Source of the DNA: Pedobacter sp. D749
GTDB taxonomy: Bacteria > Bacteroidota > Bacteroidia > Sphingobacteriales > Sphingobacteriaceae
DNA length: 64,000 nucleotides
Reading direction: 5' to 3'
NCBI RefSeq assembly: GCF_019317285.1
Contig: NZ_CP079218.1
Coordinates: forward strand, 5,580,001 to 5,644,000
Each line of letters opens with the position of its first letter. Positions within the stretch are counted from its first letter, which is position 1. The position numbers and the translations under genes were made by a program. This document shows, one piece after another, positions 23,557 through 33,033 of this stretch. The notes below the pieces were generated by a model, which was given only the letters and a program-made list of their open reading frames with translations, made no database searches and was not told the origin of the DNA.

Positions 23557-25824
23557 ATGCCTACTTTGGAAGAAACTTCTATGCCCGCAGAAATTGCGGC
23601 TAAATTTGTTAATTATACCTCAAAACACGTTTTCTTGACGGGAAAAGCCGGAACAGGTAAAACAACTTTTTTGCGGAAACTCATCCAGCTTACGCATAAA
23701 AAGGCGCTAATTGTTGCACCCACGGGTATTGCAGCCATTAATGCATCAGGAGTAACCATTCATTCCCTTTTTCAGCTTCCTTTTGGAGCATTTTTCCCTG
23801 ATGCTGCCGGAGCTTTGATCAATGAAAATATCAATTTTAACTTCAATACGCCCAAAACTTTAGTAAAACACTTAAACATGCAGGGCAATAAACGCCGCAT
23901 GTTGCAGGAACTGGAATTGCTGGTAATCGACGAGGTGAGTATGTTACGTGCCGATATGCTCGATGCCATCGATTTCGCTTTACGCTATGTACGCCGTAAC
24001 AGGAATCTTCCATTCGGTGGGGTACAGTTATTATTCATTGGCGATTTACACCAGTTGCCACCCGTGGTAAAAAATGATGAATGGCGTATTATGGCCAAGT
24101 TTTATAAGAGCATTTATTTCTTCGATGCCTTAGCCCTGCGGGATAATCCACCGGTTTATATCGAACTGGATAAAATTTACCGCCAGGATGATGCTGTTTT
24201 TATTGATCTGCTGAACAACCTGCGGAACAATAAAATTACTGCTGAAGATACCGCATTGCTCAGGCAACATTTTAAGCAGGATTTTAAACCTTCTGCCGAT
24301 GAAAATTACATCACTTTAACCACCCATAACAATAAAGCCGATAACATTAACCGCGAAAGGTTGACCCAACTGAAAACAAAATCATATTTTTTCGGAGCAA
24401 AAGTTCAGGGAGAATTTAATGAATATGCTTACCCGAATGATAAAAGTTTAGAGCTCAAGGTTGGCGCGCAGGTAATGTTCATTAAAAATGATATGACGGC
24501 CGAAAAGCGCTATTACAATGGTAAAATTGGCGTGGTACACCATATCGAAAAAGATGTAATTGAAATTGAGTTACCGGAAGATAAAGTGGTGATCCAGATT
24601 TCGCCCTACACCTGGGAGAACGTAAAATATAAACTGGACGAAGCAACGAACGAAATTAAGGAAAATGTTGCCGGTTCATTTATCCAATATCCCATTAAAC
24701 TAGCCTGGGCCATCACCGTGCATAAAAGTCAGGGTTTGACTTTCGATAAGGCCATTATTGATGTAGGTGATGCTTTTGCACCTGGTCAGGCTTATGTGGC
24801 CTTGTCGCGTTTACGCTCATTAAAGGGTTTGGTTTTAACTTCTCATCTTCGCGATAGTGGTTTGCAACAGGACCAGAATGTACATTACTTTTCTAAAACA
24901 AAACAATCTTCTGAAGTGCTGAATGAGCAGATTAGTATAGAAAGTTATACTTTTATCCGCAGTTACCTGCTCGCGGCATTCGATCTGAACCTGATCCGCT
25001 ACTACTTAAAAGAACACCGTCAGACCTTTGATAAAAGCGAAAAATCGGCCAAGCAAAGGCACGAAGATTGGACCGATGCTGTGTATACGGATTTTCAAAA
25101 AATTACTGCTACGGCCGATACATTCGTTAATCAGCTGAAAAACCTTTTCGCACAGCAAACCGAACATACTTTGTTTAATGTATCGAAAAGAGTAGAGGCT
25201 GCCTTAAAATATTTTAATCCATTGGTTAAGGAGATTTCAGACCGTTTTCTGGCTCAAATCGAAGTGATAAAAGAAGAAAAGCAAATTAAAACCTATGTTA
25301 CAGAGCTTTTAGAACTTGAAATTTTAGTGTATGAGCAATTGAAAAAAATGCATAAAAGTAAAGCATTGTTGCAAGCGCTCATTGCAGGGAAAGAGTTTAG
25401 CAAAGCTGATACCGATGCGCTGTTGAATACGGTTGAAAGAAACAACCAGCTCCAAAAAGCGATCCAGTTAAAGGGAGAAACACTGAAAGTAAAATCTGCA
25501 GCCGAGAAGAAGAAAAAAGAGCCAAAAATCGACACCAAACTGGTCAGCTTCGAGCTTTATGAGCAGGGTAAAACAATTGACGAAATAGCCAAAGAACGCG
25601 GTTTTTCTGCCGGTACCATTGAAGGCCATTTAGCCTATTATGTTTCAACACAACAATTGGATGTAACCAAATTGGTAAAAGCCAATAAGATCAGAAACAT
25701 CAGTGATGCGGTGGAAAGCCAGAAAACAAAGTCGATGGCTACGATAAGGGAGTTTTTGGGAAAAGATTATTCATTCGGCGAGATCAAGCTCGTATTGGCA
25801 TCGTTGTTCCCGTCGGAGGAATAG
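23557..25824 (+). CDS. PIF1/RecD-like helicase with C-terminal helix-turn-helix domain
   Basis: About 755 residues from ATG 23557 (MPTLEETSMPAEI); an upstream TTG at 23533 is less likely. A superfamily 1B helicase: Walker A TGKAGTGKTTFLRK, motif II VIDEVSMLRADML, GDLHQLPPV, and the late motifs WAITVHKSQGLTFDKA and VALSRLRSLKGLVL. After about residue 460 comes a long charged helical region, then a helix-turn-helix of the HTH_40 type (GKTIDEIAKERGFSAGTIEGHLAYYV). This layout is common in Bacteroidota and probably serves DNA repair or replication-fork processing. Confidence 0.87.
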   Translation: MPTLEETSMPAEIAAKFVNYTSKHVFLTGKAGTGKTTFLRKLIQLTHKKALIVAPTGIAAINASGVTIHSLFQLPFGAFFPDAAGALINENINFNFNTPKTLVKHLNMQGNKRRMLQELELLVIDEVSMLRADMLDAIDFALRYVRRNRNLPFGGVQLLFIGDLHQLPPVVKNDEWRIMAKFYKSIYFFDALALRDNPPVYIELDKIYRQDDAVFIDLLNNLRNNKITAEDTALLRQHFKQDFKPSADENYITLTTHNNKADNINRERLTQLKTKSYFFGAKVQGEFNEYAYPNDKSLELKVGAQVMFIKNDMTAEKRYYNGKIGVVHHIEKDVIEIELPEDKVVIQISPYTWENVKYKLDEATNEIKENVAGSFIQYPIKLAWAITVHKSQGLTFDKAIIDVGDAFAPGQAYVALSRLRSLKGLVLTSHLRDSGLQQDQNVHYFSKTKQSSEVLNEQISIESYTFIRSYLLAAFDLNLIRYYLKEHRQTFDKSEKSAKQRHEDWTDAVYTDFQKITATADTFVNQLKNLFAQQTEHTLFNVSKRVEAALKYFNPLVKEISDRFLAQIEVIKEEKQIKTYVTELLELEILVYEQLKKMHKSKALLQALIAGKEFSKADTDALLNTVERNNQLQKAIQLKGETLKVKSAAEKKKKEPKIDTKLVSFELYEQGKTIDEIAKERGFSAGTIEGHLAYYVSTQQLDVTKLVKANKIRNISDAVESQKTKSMATIREFLGKDYSFGEIKLVLASLFPSEE

Positions 25825-25834
25825 GTTTATGCAT

Positions 25835-26321
25835 TAACCATATAAGACATATAAGAACATATTAGCCATGGTGAATAAAGAATATCTAAAATCGTTAATT
25901 TATAAAATTAACTGAGCAGCAATTGAAGTTCATAAAACACTTGGGCCAGGTTTATTGGAAAGCGTTTATCATAAATGTTTGAAACATGAAATGGATATTC
26001 GTGGAATAAGTTACAAATCTGAAATGTTAGTGCCGGTTTATTACAAGGAAATTTTAGTTGAGGCAGAATTATGGTGTGATTTGTTTGTGGAAAATAGTGT
26101 AGTTGTTGAGTTAAAGGCTGTCGAGAGGGTATTGCCTATCCATGAAGCACAAATTTTGACCTATATGAAACTTTTAGAGGTACCAATGGGATTGATAATT
26201 AATTTCAACTGTTTGAATATTTATGAAAGCGGACAAAAAACATATGTAAATGACCTCTACAGATTCTTACATTAGCATCGTATCTGTAATCTCAAATGTT
26301 CTTATATGTCTTATATGGTTA
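25835..26321. repeat. 26-bp perfect inverted repeats bracketing the GxxExxY gene
   Basis: Left arm 25835-25860 (TAACCATATAAGACATATAA then GAACAT) and right arm 26296-26321 are exact reverse complements over 26 bases. The arms are internally word-like (ATATAAGACAT, ATAAGAACAT). The enclosed 435 bases are little more than the GxxExxY gene. Confidence 0.85.
25868..26275 (+). pseudogene. GxxExxY protein (PDDEXK-like), interrupted by an in-frame TGA
   Basis: The gene opens at ATG 25868 (MVNKEYLKSLIYKIN), meets TGA at 25913-25915, and continues in the same frame AAIEVHKTLGPGLLESVYHK to the stop at 26273. The family signature G-x-x-E-x-x-Y is in GPGLLESVY and the nuclease-like core has LWCDLFVEN and VVELKAVE (D, ExK). 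In relatives the TGA position is glycine (IxGAAIEVHK), so one change GGA to TGA explains it. An internal start at 25955 would lose the signature. Family role unknown; it sits inside perfect inverted repeats, like the four-helix-bundle genes. Confidence 0.8.
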
Positions 26322-26353
26322 AAAAGATTTAGCAAATTGTTACCTTAGCAATT

Positions 26354-26962
26354 GTGGAGAAAGTTAAAGTTTTAGCGCAGTACATGCCGGAACCAGCGGC
26401 ACCGCTAATTGCAAAATGGATCGATTATTTTCAGTGCGAATTTAAAATCGCTAAAACCCGTTCTACCAAACTGGGCGATTACCGCCATCCTTATCAGGGC
26501 AAAGGCCATCGCATCTCCGTTAATTTCAATCTTAATCATTACGCCTTCCTGGTTACTACTGTACACGAATTTGCGCATTTACTCACCTGGAATGATTTTA
26601 AGAATAAGGTAAAACCACATGGATCAGAATGGAAAAAGAATTTCCAACGGATGATGGTCCCTTTTTTTGAACTAAATATCTTTCCTGCCGATATCTATAA
26701 AGCAATAGATAACTATATGTCGAATCCGGCAGCCTCAAGCTGTTCTGATCTACACTTATCGCGTGCCTTAAAAAAATACGACAGTAATAAAACGGAGACT
26801 TTACATTTAGAGCAGCTTCCCATTAATACCAACTTTAAAATCAAAGATGGCAGACGTTTTACCAAAGGCGAGCAAATTAGGAAACGGTACCGTTGTGTTT
26901 GTTTAGATGATAAGCGGTTGTATCTGTTTAATCCTTTGGCCGAGGTTTTTGTGGTAGAATAA
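26354..26962 (+). CDS. SprT-like zinc metallopeptidase domain protein
   Basis: A 202-residue protein with the zinc motif HEFAH at residue 71 (VTTVHEFAHLLTW), the hallmark of SprT/SPRTN-type domains that in eukaryotes act on DNA-protein crosslinks. The bacterial role is unknown. The start is GTG at 26354; the first internal ATG (residue 11) is an alternative. The C-terminal part has the segment RRFTKGEQIRKRYRC and no cysteine-rich zinc finger. It ends head to head with ade. Confidence 0.75.
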   Translation: MEKVKVLAQYMPEPAAPLIAKWIDYFQCEFKIAKTRSTKLGDYRHPYQGKGHRISVNFNLNHYAFLVTTVHEFAHLLTWNDFKNKVKPHGSEWKKNFQRMMVPFFELNIFPADIYKAIDNYMSNPAASSCSDLHLSRALKKYDSNKTETLHLEQLPINTNFKIKDGRRFTKGEQIRKRYRCVCLDDKRLYLFNPLAEVFVVE

Positions 26963-26967
26963 TGAAA

Positions 26968-27054
26968 GTCGTCATTTCGAGCGGAGTGTAACGAAGCCGA
27001 GAAATCTAACTCGATAGATCTCTCCATTTCGCTGCGCTTCAGTCGAGATGACGA
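26968..27054. repeat. Palindromic repeat GTCGTCATTTCGA...TCGAGATGACGA
   Basis: A roughly 87-base imperfect palindrome between the convergent SprT-like and ade genes. The ends are GTCGTCATTTCGAGCGGAG and its near complement CTTCAGTCGAGATGACGA; the centre has GAGAAATCT/AGATCTCTC. Copies are at 47388-47473 and 49015-49095. It may serve as a bidirectional terminator. Confidence 0.7.
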
Positions 27055-27069
27055 TTTTCAATATTTTAT

Positions 27070-28707
27070 CTATACAAACTTAAACTCATCGCCATCAAAT
27101 AAACCTTTGTCGCTTAGTTTTAATCGTGGGATCACCAATAAGGCCATAAAAGAAAGTGTCATAAATGGAGCAAGTAAAGTAGAACCTAAATCTTTCGCAA
27201 ATTGATCTATAGAAGTATAGCTTTCCGCAACTTTATAACCATTATGGTTGCTCATTAAGCCTGCAACCGGTAAAGCTAAAACTTCTTGTTTTCCATTCCC
27301 CAGTGCCACTACACCACCAGTTTCTTTAATTACCAAATTTACCGCTTCACAGATGCTCTTGTCATCGGCACCAACAGCAATAATATTATGACTATCATGT
27401 GCAACACTTGAAGCAATGGCTCCCTGTTTTAAACCAAAGTTCTTCACAAATGAAATAGCAAGAGGAGCATCATGGTAGCGGTTTACCACCACCATTTTCA
27501 AAACATCGTTTTCCAGATTGCTGATAATGTTATTATTTAAAACTTTTGGTTTGGCCACTAATCTGTTGGTGATCAATTGTCCATCTAAAGCTTCGATTAC
27601 TGGAATTTCTTCTTGTCCAATGAATGGGTAAACAAAATCTTCTTCTTGTTTCAAGCTGCAATCGAAATGATTTACCGATTCGCGATCTTCTACATGTTTT
27701 ACCCAATTGCCAACTGTTTTGCCATTTTCGGCAAGCAACAGTCCATCAATATAGGTTTGTTTAACCTTAAATGTTTTTAAATCTTCAAGCACGATAAAAT
27801 CTGCATCATCATTGATTTGAAGGGAGCCAACATCTAATTTGTAATGAAGAATAGGATTGATACAGGCTGCTTGCAAGATATTGAAAATATCAATTCCCTT
27901 TTCTACTGCTCTTGCACAAAGCTGATTGATGTGGCTTTCTACTAAACTGTCGGGATGTTTATCATCACTGCAAAACATCATCATTTCCGGCCAATCGTTC
28001 AGCAAATGGATCAGTGCTTCAAAATTTTTTGCTGCACTTCCTTCACGGATGAGGATTTTCATGCCACGTTGCAATTTATCCAGCGCTTCTTCGGAAGTAA
28101 AACATTCGTGATCAGTAGAAATTCCAGCATCTATATATTGCTGAACCATATCACCGCGTAAACCCGGAGCATGCCCATCAACAGGTTTACCGAGCGCGTG
28201 AGCCGCAGCAATCTTTTTCAAAACCTCTTCATCTTTATAAAGTACGCCGGGGAAATTCATCATTTCGCTCAGGTATTTTATTTCCGGACGCTCTAAAAGT
28301 GATTTTACATCATCATGATCCAATTCAGCTCCTGCGGTTTCAAAAATGGTAGCAGGGACACAGCTTGGAGCGCCAAAATTGAATTTAAAAGGAACGGTAT
28401 TTCCGTTTTCGATCATAAATTCAACGCCTTTCATACCACATACGTTGGCAATTTCGTGCGGATCGCTAATTGTAGAAACCGTTCCATGAACAACCGCCAA
28501 TCGTGCAAATTCACTTGGAATTAACATACAGCTTTCGATGTGCACATGACTATCTATAAAACCTGGTGAGATAAAATATGCTCCTTCTTTCTGTTCAGAA
28601 ATTTTTGAGATAGATTTTATTTTTCCATCCTCAACCTCTACCTCGCCAAAGAAAATATTCCGCTTTGTGATGTTGATGATATTCCCTTCGACTTTGAAAT
28701 TGCTCAT
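27070..28707 (-). CDS. ade: Adenine deaminase
   Basis: It converts adenine to hypoxanthine in purine salvage. The amidohydrolase motif FIDSHVHIESCM with metal histidines, HGTVSTISDPHEIANVCG, and CSDDKHPDS are visible, and the C-terminal adenine-deaminase domain follows (IASSVAHDSHNIIAVG). Length 545 residues, normal for the bacterial Ade family. It is separated from the upstream E1 gene by an inverted word repeat. Confidence 0.93.
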   Translation of the reverse strand: MSNFKVEGNIINITKRNIFFGEVEVEDGKIKSISKISEQKEGAYFISPGFIDSHVHIESCMLIPSEFARLAVVHGTVSTISDPHEIANVCGMKGVEFMIENGNTVPFKFNFGAPSCVPATIFETAGAELDHDDVKSLLERPEIKYLSEMMNFPGVLYKDEEVLKKIAAAHALGKPVDGHAPGLRGDMVQQYIDAGISTDHECFTSEEALDKLQRGMKILIREGSAAKNFEALIHLLNDWPEMMMFCSDDKHPDSLVESHINQLCARAVEKGIDIFNILQAACINPILHYKLDVGSLQINDDADFIVLEDLKTFKVKQTYIDGLLLAENGKTVGNWVKHVEDRESVNHFDCSLKQEEDFVYPFIGQEEIPVIEALDGQLITNRLVAKPKVLNNNIISNLENDVLKMVVVNRYHDAPLAISFVKNFGLKQGAIASSVAHDSHNIIAVGADDKSICEAVNLVIKETGGVVALGNGKQEVLALPVAGLMSNHNGYKVAESYTSIDQFAKDLGSTLLAPFMTLSFMALLVIPRLKLSDKGLFDGDEFKFV

Positions 28708-28722
28708 GCTGTTTATAAATTA

Positions 28723-28790
28723 GCCACGGAAACACGGATTGGCACGGAATTAATAATTAATGTTCTCTGCGATTTCTGTGTCTCCGTGGC
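28723..28790. repeat. Inverted word repeat GCCACGGAAACACGGATT
   Basis: Left arm 28723-28740 and right arm 28771-28790 (reverse complement GCCACGGAGACACAGAAATC) match closely over about 18 bases and enclose 30 AT-rich bases. It resembles an empty form of the repeat pairs that carry small genes elsewhere in the window. Confidence 0.65.
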
Positions 28791-28798
28791 AAAACTAT

Positions 28799-30775
28799 TT
28801 AATATTTCAATAATTTATCAATCGTTTCTACTAATCTTGCTTTAGCCAAAAAATCTTCTTCTAATATTTTATTCATTGGAATAGCGGTATCTAAACTTGC
28901 ACAGCGCATTACCGGGGCATCAAGATGAGAAAAGCAATGTTCTCCAATCCAGGCAGATAGTTCGGCGCCAAAACCATTTGTTAACGTATCTTCATGCAAA
29001 ATTAAAGCCCTTCCTGCTGCTTTAACCGCTTCCCTTACAGCTTCTTTATCCCAGGGCTGTAGTGTCCGCAGATCAATTAACGTGGCATCACTTTCTGGAT
29101 ATTGCTGCAGGTAATCTAACGCCCAGTGTACACCTAATCCGTAGGTAATGATCGCGAACTTGCTTCCTTCGGCAAGTGTGACTGCTTTACCGATTTCTGT
29201 GGTATAATAACCATCCGGAACAGGAGCCGTTAAACTTCTGTAGAGGTATTTATGCTCAAAATATAATACAGGATTTGGATCTTCGATCGCGGCTAACAAT
29301 AATCCTTTTGCATCTTCAGGGAAAGCCGGATAAACGATTTTTAAACCTGGTGTTTTGGTAAACCACGCTTCATTACTTTGTGAATGAAACGGACCTGCCC
29401 CTGTTCCGGCACCAGTGGGCATACGCACTAATACATCGGCCTTTTCGCCCCAACGGTAGTGTGTTTTAGCCAGGTTATTCACAATCTGATTAAAGCCGAC
29501 GGTTACAAAATCGGCGAACTGCATTTCTACAACAGCTTTATAACCATTTATAGATAAGCCCAAGCCTGCACCCACAATAGCTGATTCGCAAATTGGGGTA
29601 TTACGCACCCTGCCTTTTCCATATTTAGTGGTAAAACCATCCGTAATTTTAAAAGCCCCGCCATAATCTGCAATATCCTGTCCCATTAAAACCAGATTCG
29701 GGTATTTCTGCATGGCCAGGTCCAAGCCATCTGTTATTGCGTCAAGATATCTTTTTTCAGTAGCAGATGGATTGGGTGCAATAACTTGTTGTGTGTAGGG
29801 AAAATACATGTCTGCCTCTTCCTGATTGGCATTTGCAATCGGCTCCACTTCGTTAAAAGCTTCTTCAATTTCCAGCTCTATATCTCTTTTAACCTGAATT
29901 TTGATGTCGGTAATGGAATCTGAGGTTAAAACACCCTGCTCAATTAAATAGGCTTCATAATTACTCAAAGGATCTTTCTTTCCCCACTCATCCAACAGTT
30001 CTTGCGGAACATATTTAGTGCCGGATGCTTCTTCATGACCACGCATCCTGAAAGTCAGGCACTCTACCAAAACGGGTCTAGGGTCTTTTCTGATTTCCTT
30101 TGCCAGTTGATCAATGGTATTATAAACTTCCAGAATATTATTTCCATCTATCTGAATACCTTCCACACCATAACCAATGGCTTTGTCTACCAGGTTTTTG
30201 CACCTAAACTGTTCAGACTTTGGAGTGGAAAGGCCATAGCCATTATTTTCGATTAGAAAAATAACAGGCAGATTCCAAACTGCAGCCACATTTACGGCTT
30301 CGTGAAAATCGCCTTCACTCGTGGCACCTTCACCGGTGTAAACTAAAGTAGCGTGTTGTTTATTGGCTAAAAGATCAGCCAGTGCAATACCATCAGCCAA
30401 GGCCATTTGCGGCCCCAAGTGAGATATCATCCCCACAATTTTATAATCTTGTGTGCCGAAATGGAAGGAGCGGTCGCGGCCTTTGGTGAAGCCGGTAATT
30501 TTGCCTTGCCATTGGGCCATTAATTTTTTTAAAGGAATATCTCGGGATGTAAAAACGCCCAGATTGCGGTGCATCGGCAAAATGTATTCATCGCTTTGCA
30601 TGGCTAAGGTGCTGCCAACCGCAATGGCTTCCTGACCAATGCCCGAAAACCATTTGCCAATTCTACCTTGACGCAGCAGCTTGAGCATTTTGTCTTCAAC
30701 CATCCGGGGGTAAAGCAATCTTCTGTATAAGTTCAGTAAGAACTTGTCGTCTTTATCACCTCTGTTAAATTGCAT
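28799..30775 (-). CDS. Fused alpha-beta E1 of a branched-chain 2-oxoacid dehydrogenase
   Basis: A 658-residue thiamine-diphosphate enzyme with the E1 alpha part first (about 1-320) and the E1 beta part second (about 345-658). The TPP motif is GEGATSEGDFHEAVNVAA with ENNGYGLS. The beta part starts near KRYLDAITDGLDLAM and has MGQDIADYGGAFKITDGF and the late TLIDLRTLQPWD. It decarboxylates branched-chain 2-oxoacids and feeds acyl groups to a lipoamide E2, so it can supply iso-branched primers for fatty acids, typical of this phylum. E2 and E3 are not in the window. Confidence 0.88.
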   Translation of the reverse strand: MQFNRGDKDDKFLLNLYRRLLYPRMVEDKMLKLLRQGRIGKWFSGIGQEAIAVGSTLAMQSDEYILPMHRNLGVFTSRDIPLKKLMAQWQGKITGFTKGRDRSFHFGTQDYKIVGMISHLGPQMALADGIALADLLANKQHATLVYTGEGATSEGDFHEAVNVAAVWNLPVIFLIENNGYGLSTPKSEQFRCKNLVDKAIGYGVEGIQIDGNNILEVYNTIDQLAKEIRKDPRPVLVECLTFRMRGHEEASGTKYVPQELLDEWGKKDPLSNYEAYLIEQGVLTSDSITDIKIQVKRDIELEIEEAFNEVEPIANANQEEADMYFPYTQQVIAPNPSATEKRYLDAITDGLDLAMQKYPNLVLMGQDIADYGGAFKITDGFTTKYGKGRVRNTPICESAIVGAGLGLSINGYKAVVEMQFADFVTVGFNQIVNNLAKTHYRWGEKADVLVRMPTGAGTGAGPFHSQSNEAWFTKTPGLKIVYPAFPEDAKGLLLAAIEDPNPVLYFEHKYLYRSLTAPVPDGYYTTEIGKAVTLAEGSKFAIITYGLGVHWALDYLQQYPESDATLIDLRTLQPWDKEAVREAVKAAGRALILHEDTLTNGFGAELSAWIGEHCFSHLDAPVMRCASLDTAIPMNKILEEDFLAKARLVETIDKLLKY

Positions 30776-30787
30776 ATCTGGTTATTT

Positions 30788-30815
30788 TGACTAGTGACTC
30801 TGGACTCAGGACTTC
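30788..30815. repeat. Word repeat GACTAGTGACTCTGGACTCAGGAC
   Basis: A GACT-based word between the lutB stop and the E1 start, of the same type as 13461-13490 and 38843-38872. It partly overlaps the last codons of lutB. Confidence 0.5.
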
Positions 30816-32206
30816 CGGCTTTTCTTCAGCTCTTCCCATTGTTTAGCAAAAGATTTATCGGCAACTTTAGGCATCTCTCGGTATTTGCCCCAGCTTTTTT
30901 TGAAAAAACTTTTGAGCATAAAATTTTTAAACTTTCCACCGAAGAAATCCATCCATTTGCGTTTTTGCATCATTTTGCTGAACATGCTCCAGCCAATTTC
31001 TTCTTTTTTTTCATTTTCGTGACCTGCAGCGGCATCTCTACGGTTAAGTAAGAGCATTTTATGAATATCGATTTTTACCGGGCAAACCTCCGAGCATTTA
31101 CCGCAAAGACTTGACGCATAACTTAAGTGTTTAAACTCTTCCATACCCTTTAAATGAGGCGTAATTACCGAACCGATTGGGCCACTATAGGTGGTGTTAT
31201 AAGTGTGACCGCCAATGTTTTTATAAACCGGGCAAGCATTTAAGCAGGCACCACAGCGGATGCAGTACAAGCCTTGTCTCTGGTCTTTTTGTGCCAATAG
31301 ATTGGTACGTCCGTTATCCAGCAAAATCACATACATTTCCTCCGGTCCATCAGTTTCATTTGCTTGGCGTGGACCACTTAAAATAGTATTATAAACCGTT
31401 AAGTTTTGCCCCGTTCCATGCGATGCCAGTAAAGGCCAGAACAGATCAAGATCTGCCATCGAAGGGATTACTTTCTCAATACCCACAATAGCAATGTGGA
31501 CTTTAGGGAAAGTGGTGCTTAAACGTGCATTGCCTTCATTTTCTGTTAAGGCAATACTTCCGGTATCGGCAATTAAAAAATTCCCGCCGCTAATACCAAT
31601 ATCAGCATTCAGGTATTTATCGCGAAGTAATTCTCTTGCTTTTTGTACCAGCTGCGGAGGAGTGGCATCGATAGGCGTGCCAAATTTATCGTGAAATAAC
31701 TGCGCTATATCTGTTGCACTTAGGTGCATGGCCGGGGTAACAATATGGTATGGCGCCTGGCCAAGCAACTGGACAATGTATTCGCCGAGGTCACTTTCTA
31801 AAGATTCGATGTTGTTCTTTTCCAGGAAATCGTTTAGATGGATTTCCTCAGTGGTCATCGATTTTGATTTAATAACTGTTTTGCCGTTGTTTCTTTTGAT
31901 GATGTTGAGGATTTCCTGTTGGGCTTCTTCAGCATCGTTGGCCCAGATTACCTTACCGCCACGGCGTTGGAAATTTGATTCGAATTCTGGTAAGAATTTA
32001 TCTAGGTTTTCCATCACACGCCATTTAATTACGTGCGCCTTTTTTTTCGAGGCTTCGAGGTTTTCGAATTTTGATAAACCGCGTTCAACTGCAGCATTGT
32101 ATTTACCAATATTATAATTTATGGTTTTACGGTGCGGTAAATCGAAAGCTTTCTCATCAGACTTCTCTAAAAATTCCTCGGCAGTTTTCATCAATGGCAA
32201 TTTCAT
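30806..32206 (-). CDS. lutB: LutB-like iron-sulfur lactate-utilisation protein
   Basis: A 466-residue protein of the LutB/LldF family, part of an L-lactate oxidising complex with LutA and LutC. Two [4Fe-4S] motifs are visible: YCIRCGACLNACPVYK (about 308) and SLCGKCSEVCPVKID (about 360). The N-terminal LUD domain carries VIKSKSMTTEEIHLN and GISGGNFLIADTGSIALTEN. lutA and lutC are not next to it. E1 starts 31 bases after its stop, so the two may be cotranscribed. Confidence 0.85.
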   Translation of the reverse strand: MKLPLMKTAEEFLEKSDEKAFDLPHRKTINYNIGKYNAAVERGLSKFENLEASKKKAHVIKWRVMENLDKFLPEFESNFQRRGGKVIWANDAEEAQQEILNIIKRNNGKTVIKSKSMTTEEIHLNDFLEKNNIESLESDLGEYIVQLLGQAPYHIVTPAMHLSATDIAQLFHDKFGTPIDATPPQLVQKARELLRDKYLNADIGISGGNFLIADTGSIALTENEGNARLSTTFPKVHIAIVGIEKVIPSMADLDLFWPLLASHGTGQNLTVYNTILSGPRQANETDGPEEMYVILLDNGRTNLLAQKDQRQGLYCIRCGACLNACPVYKNIGGHTYNTTYSGPIGSVITPHLKGMEEFKHLSYASSLCGKCSEVCPVKIDIHKMLLLNRRDAAAGHENEKKEEIGWSMFSKMMQKRKWMDFFGGKFKNFMLKSFFKKSWGKYREMPKVADKSFAKQWEELKKSRKS

Positions 32207-32332
32207 TATAGGGGTAACGAAGAATAGCTGCTTTTAGTTTCAGGCTATTCTGTTAAAAACCAAAGATAGGAAACCCTGTTGAGTTTATTTTTAGAAAATT
32301 GAAACAAAGGCGATTATTGCGGAGGGAGATGT

Positions 32333-32719
32333 TTACCAAATTACACTAGTAATATATTTTTTAGCTATTTCGTCGCTCGATATAAGATCTAAATCTAATT
32401 CCATACTTGTTGCAATAATAATTCTGTCAAATGGATCGCAGTGAATAAAAGGAAGCGTCTTAAGGATTTTTAATGTCTCAAAATCAATTGGGAGAATATT
32501 GATTTTATTGGCATTACACGAATCTATTAATTCTTCAAGTGAATATTGTAATTGCAATTTGCCAAGAGATTGCTTTATGGTAATCTCCCATAAGCTTGCA
32601 ATGCTTAAGTAAAGTTGTGTGGTTGAATCTTCTAAAATTTTTCTCGCGGCTTTAGATAATGCAATATTATCATCTTGCATCCATAGTAAAACATGAGTAT
32701 CAAGCAAATACTTATTCAC
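32333..32719 (-). CDS. vapC: VapC-type PIN-domain toxin
   Basis: A 128-residue PIN-domain ribonuclease. Acidic active-site residues lie in YLLDTHVLLW (first Asp), SLWEITIKQSLGKL (Glu) and DPFDRIIIATSM (Asp). It begins at the last base of the antitoxin gene, a classic coupled TA pair. In contrast to the other two TA modules in the window, this one is intact. The target RNA cannot be predicted. Confidence 0.88.
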   Translation of the reverse strand: MNKYLLDTHVLLWMQDDNIALSKAARKILEDSTTQLYLSIASLWEITIKQSLGKLQLQYSLEELIDSCNANKINILPIDFETLKILKTLPFIHCDPFDRIIIATSMELDLDLISSDEIAKKYITSVIW

Positions 32720-32934
32720 TACATATAATCTTTGAAATCATCCAATGGTGCATTAAAATCATCACTCATCTTCATCTTCCCCTTAAGTAAACCGAGTTTT
32801 CTGGGGCTATTTCCCTCATCTTTTTTATTTACTTTCTTTTGTAAAATAAAATCAATAAAGTCTTCTACCTCTTGCTGATACGCAACAGGGATCATTTTAA
32901 TTTTTTCTAAAATATTCAACTGATCCATAAACAC
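32719..32934 (-). CDS. vapB: VapB-type antitoxin (DUF2281-like)
   Basis: A 71-residue protein with NILEKIKMIPVAYQQEVEDF and a helical FIDFILQKK, followed by a charged tail with RKLGLLKGKMKMSDDFNAP, the typical toxin-binding end of DUF2281 antitoxins. The start could be residue 1 or residue 3 (MDQLN). It precedes the PIN toxin directly. Confidence 0.8.
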   Translation of the reverse strand: MFMDQLNILEKIKMIPVAYQQEVEDFIDFILQKKVNKKDEGNSPRKLGLLKGKMKMSDDFNAPLDDFKDYM

Positions 32935-32997
32935 GCTTTTATCAAAAATAACATTTTAATCTTGAAATATAAAGTTGCAAATCACTGTGCATAAAAA

Positions 32998-33020
32998 AGT
33001 CCCGGTGTAAAACCGGGACT
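32998..33020 (-). terminator. Strong rho-independent terminator of the M28 peptidase gene
   Basis: AGTCCCGGT (32998-33006) and ACCGGGACT (33012-33020) form a perfect 9-bp stem with loop GTAAA; on the minus strand it is followed by a run of six T. It lies 14 bases beyond the peptidase stop. Confidence 0.85.
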
Positions 33021-33033
33021 CTATTTTTAATCA

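Noticed and set aside
25955..26275. GxxExxY protein starting at the internal ATG 25955
   Set aside because: It would drop the family signature (GPGLLESVY); the upstream part in the same frame is clearly homologous, so the TGA-interrupted reading is preferred.
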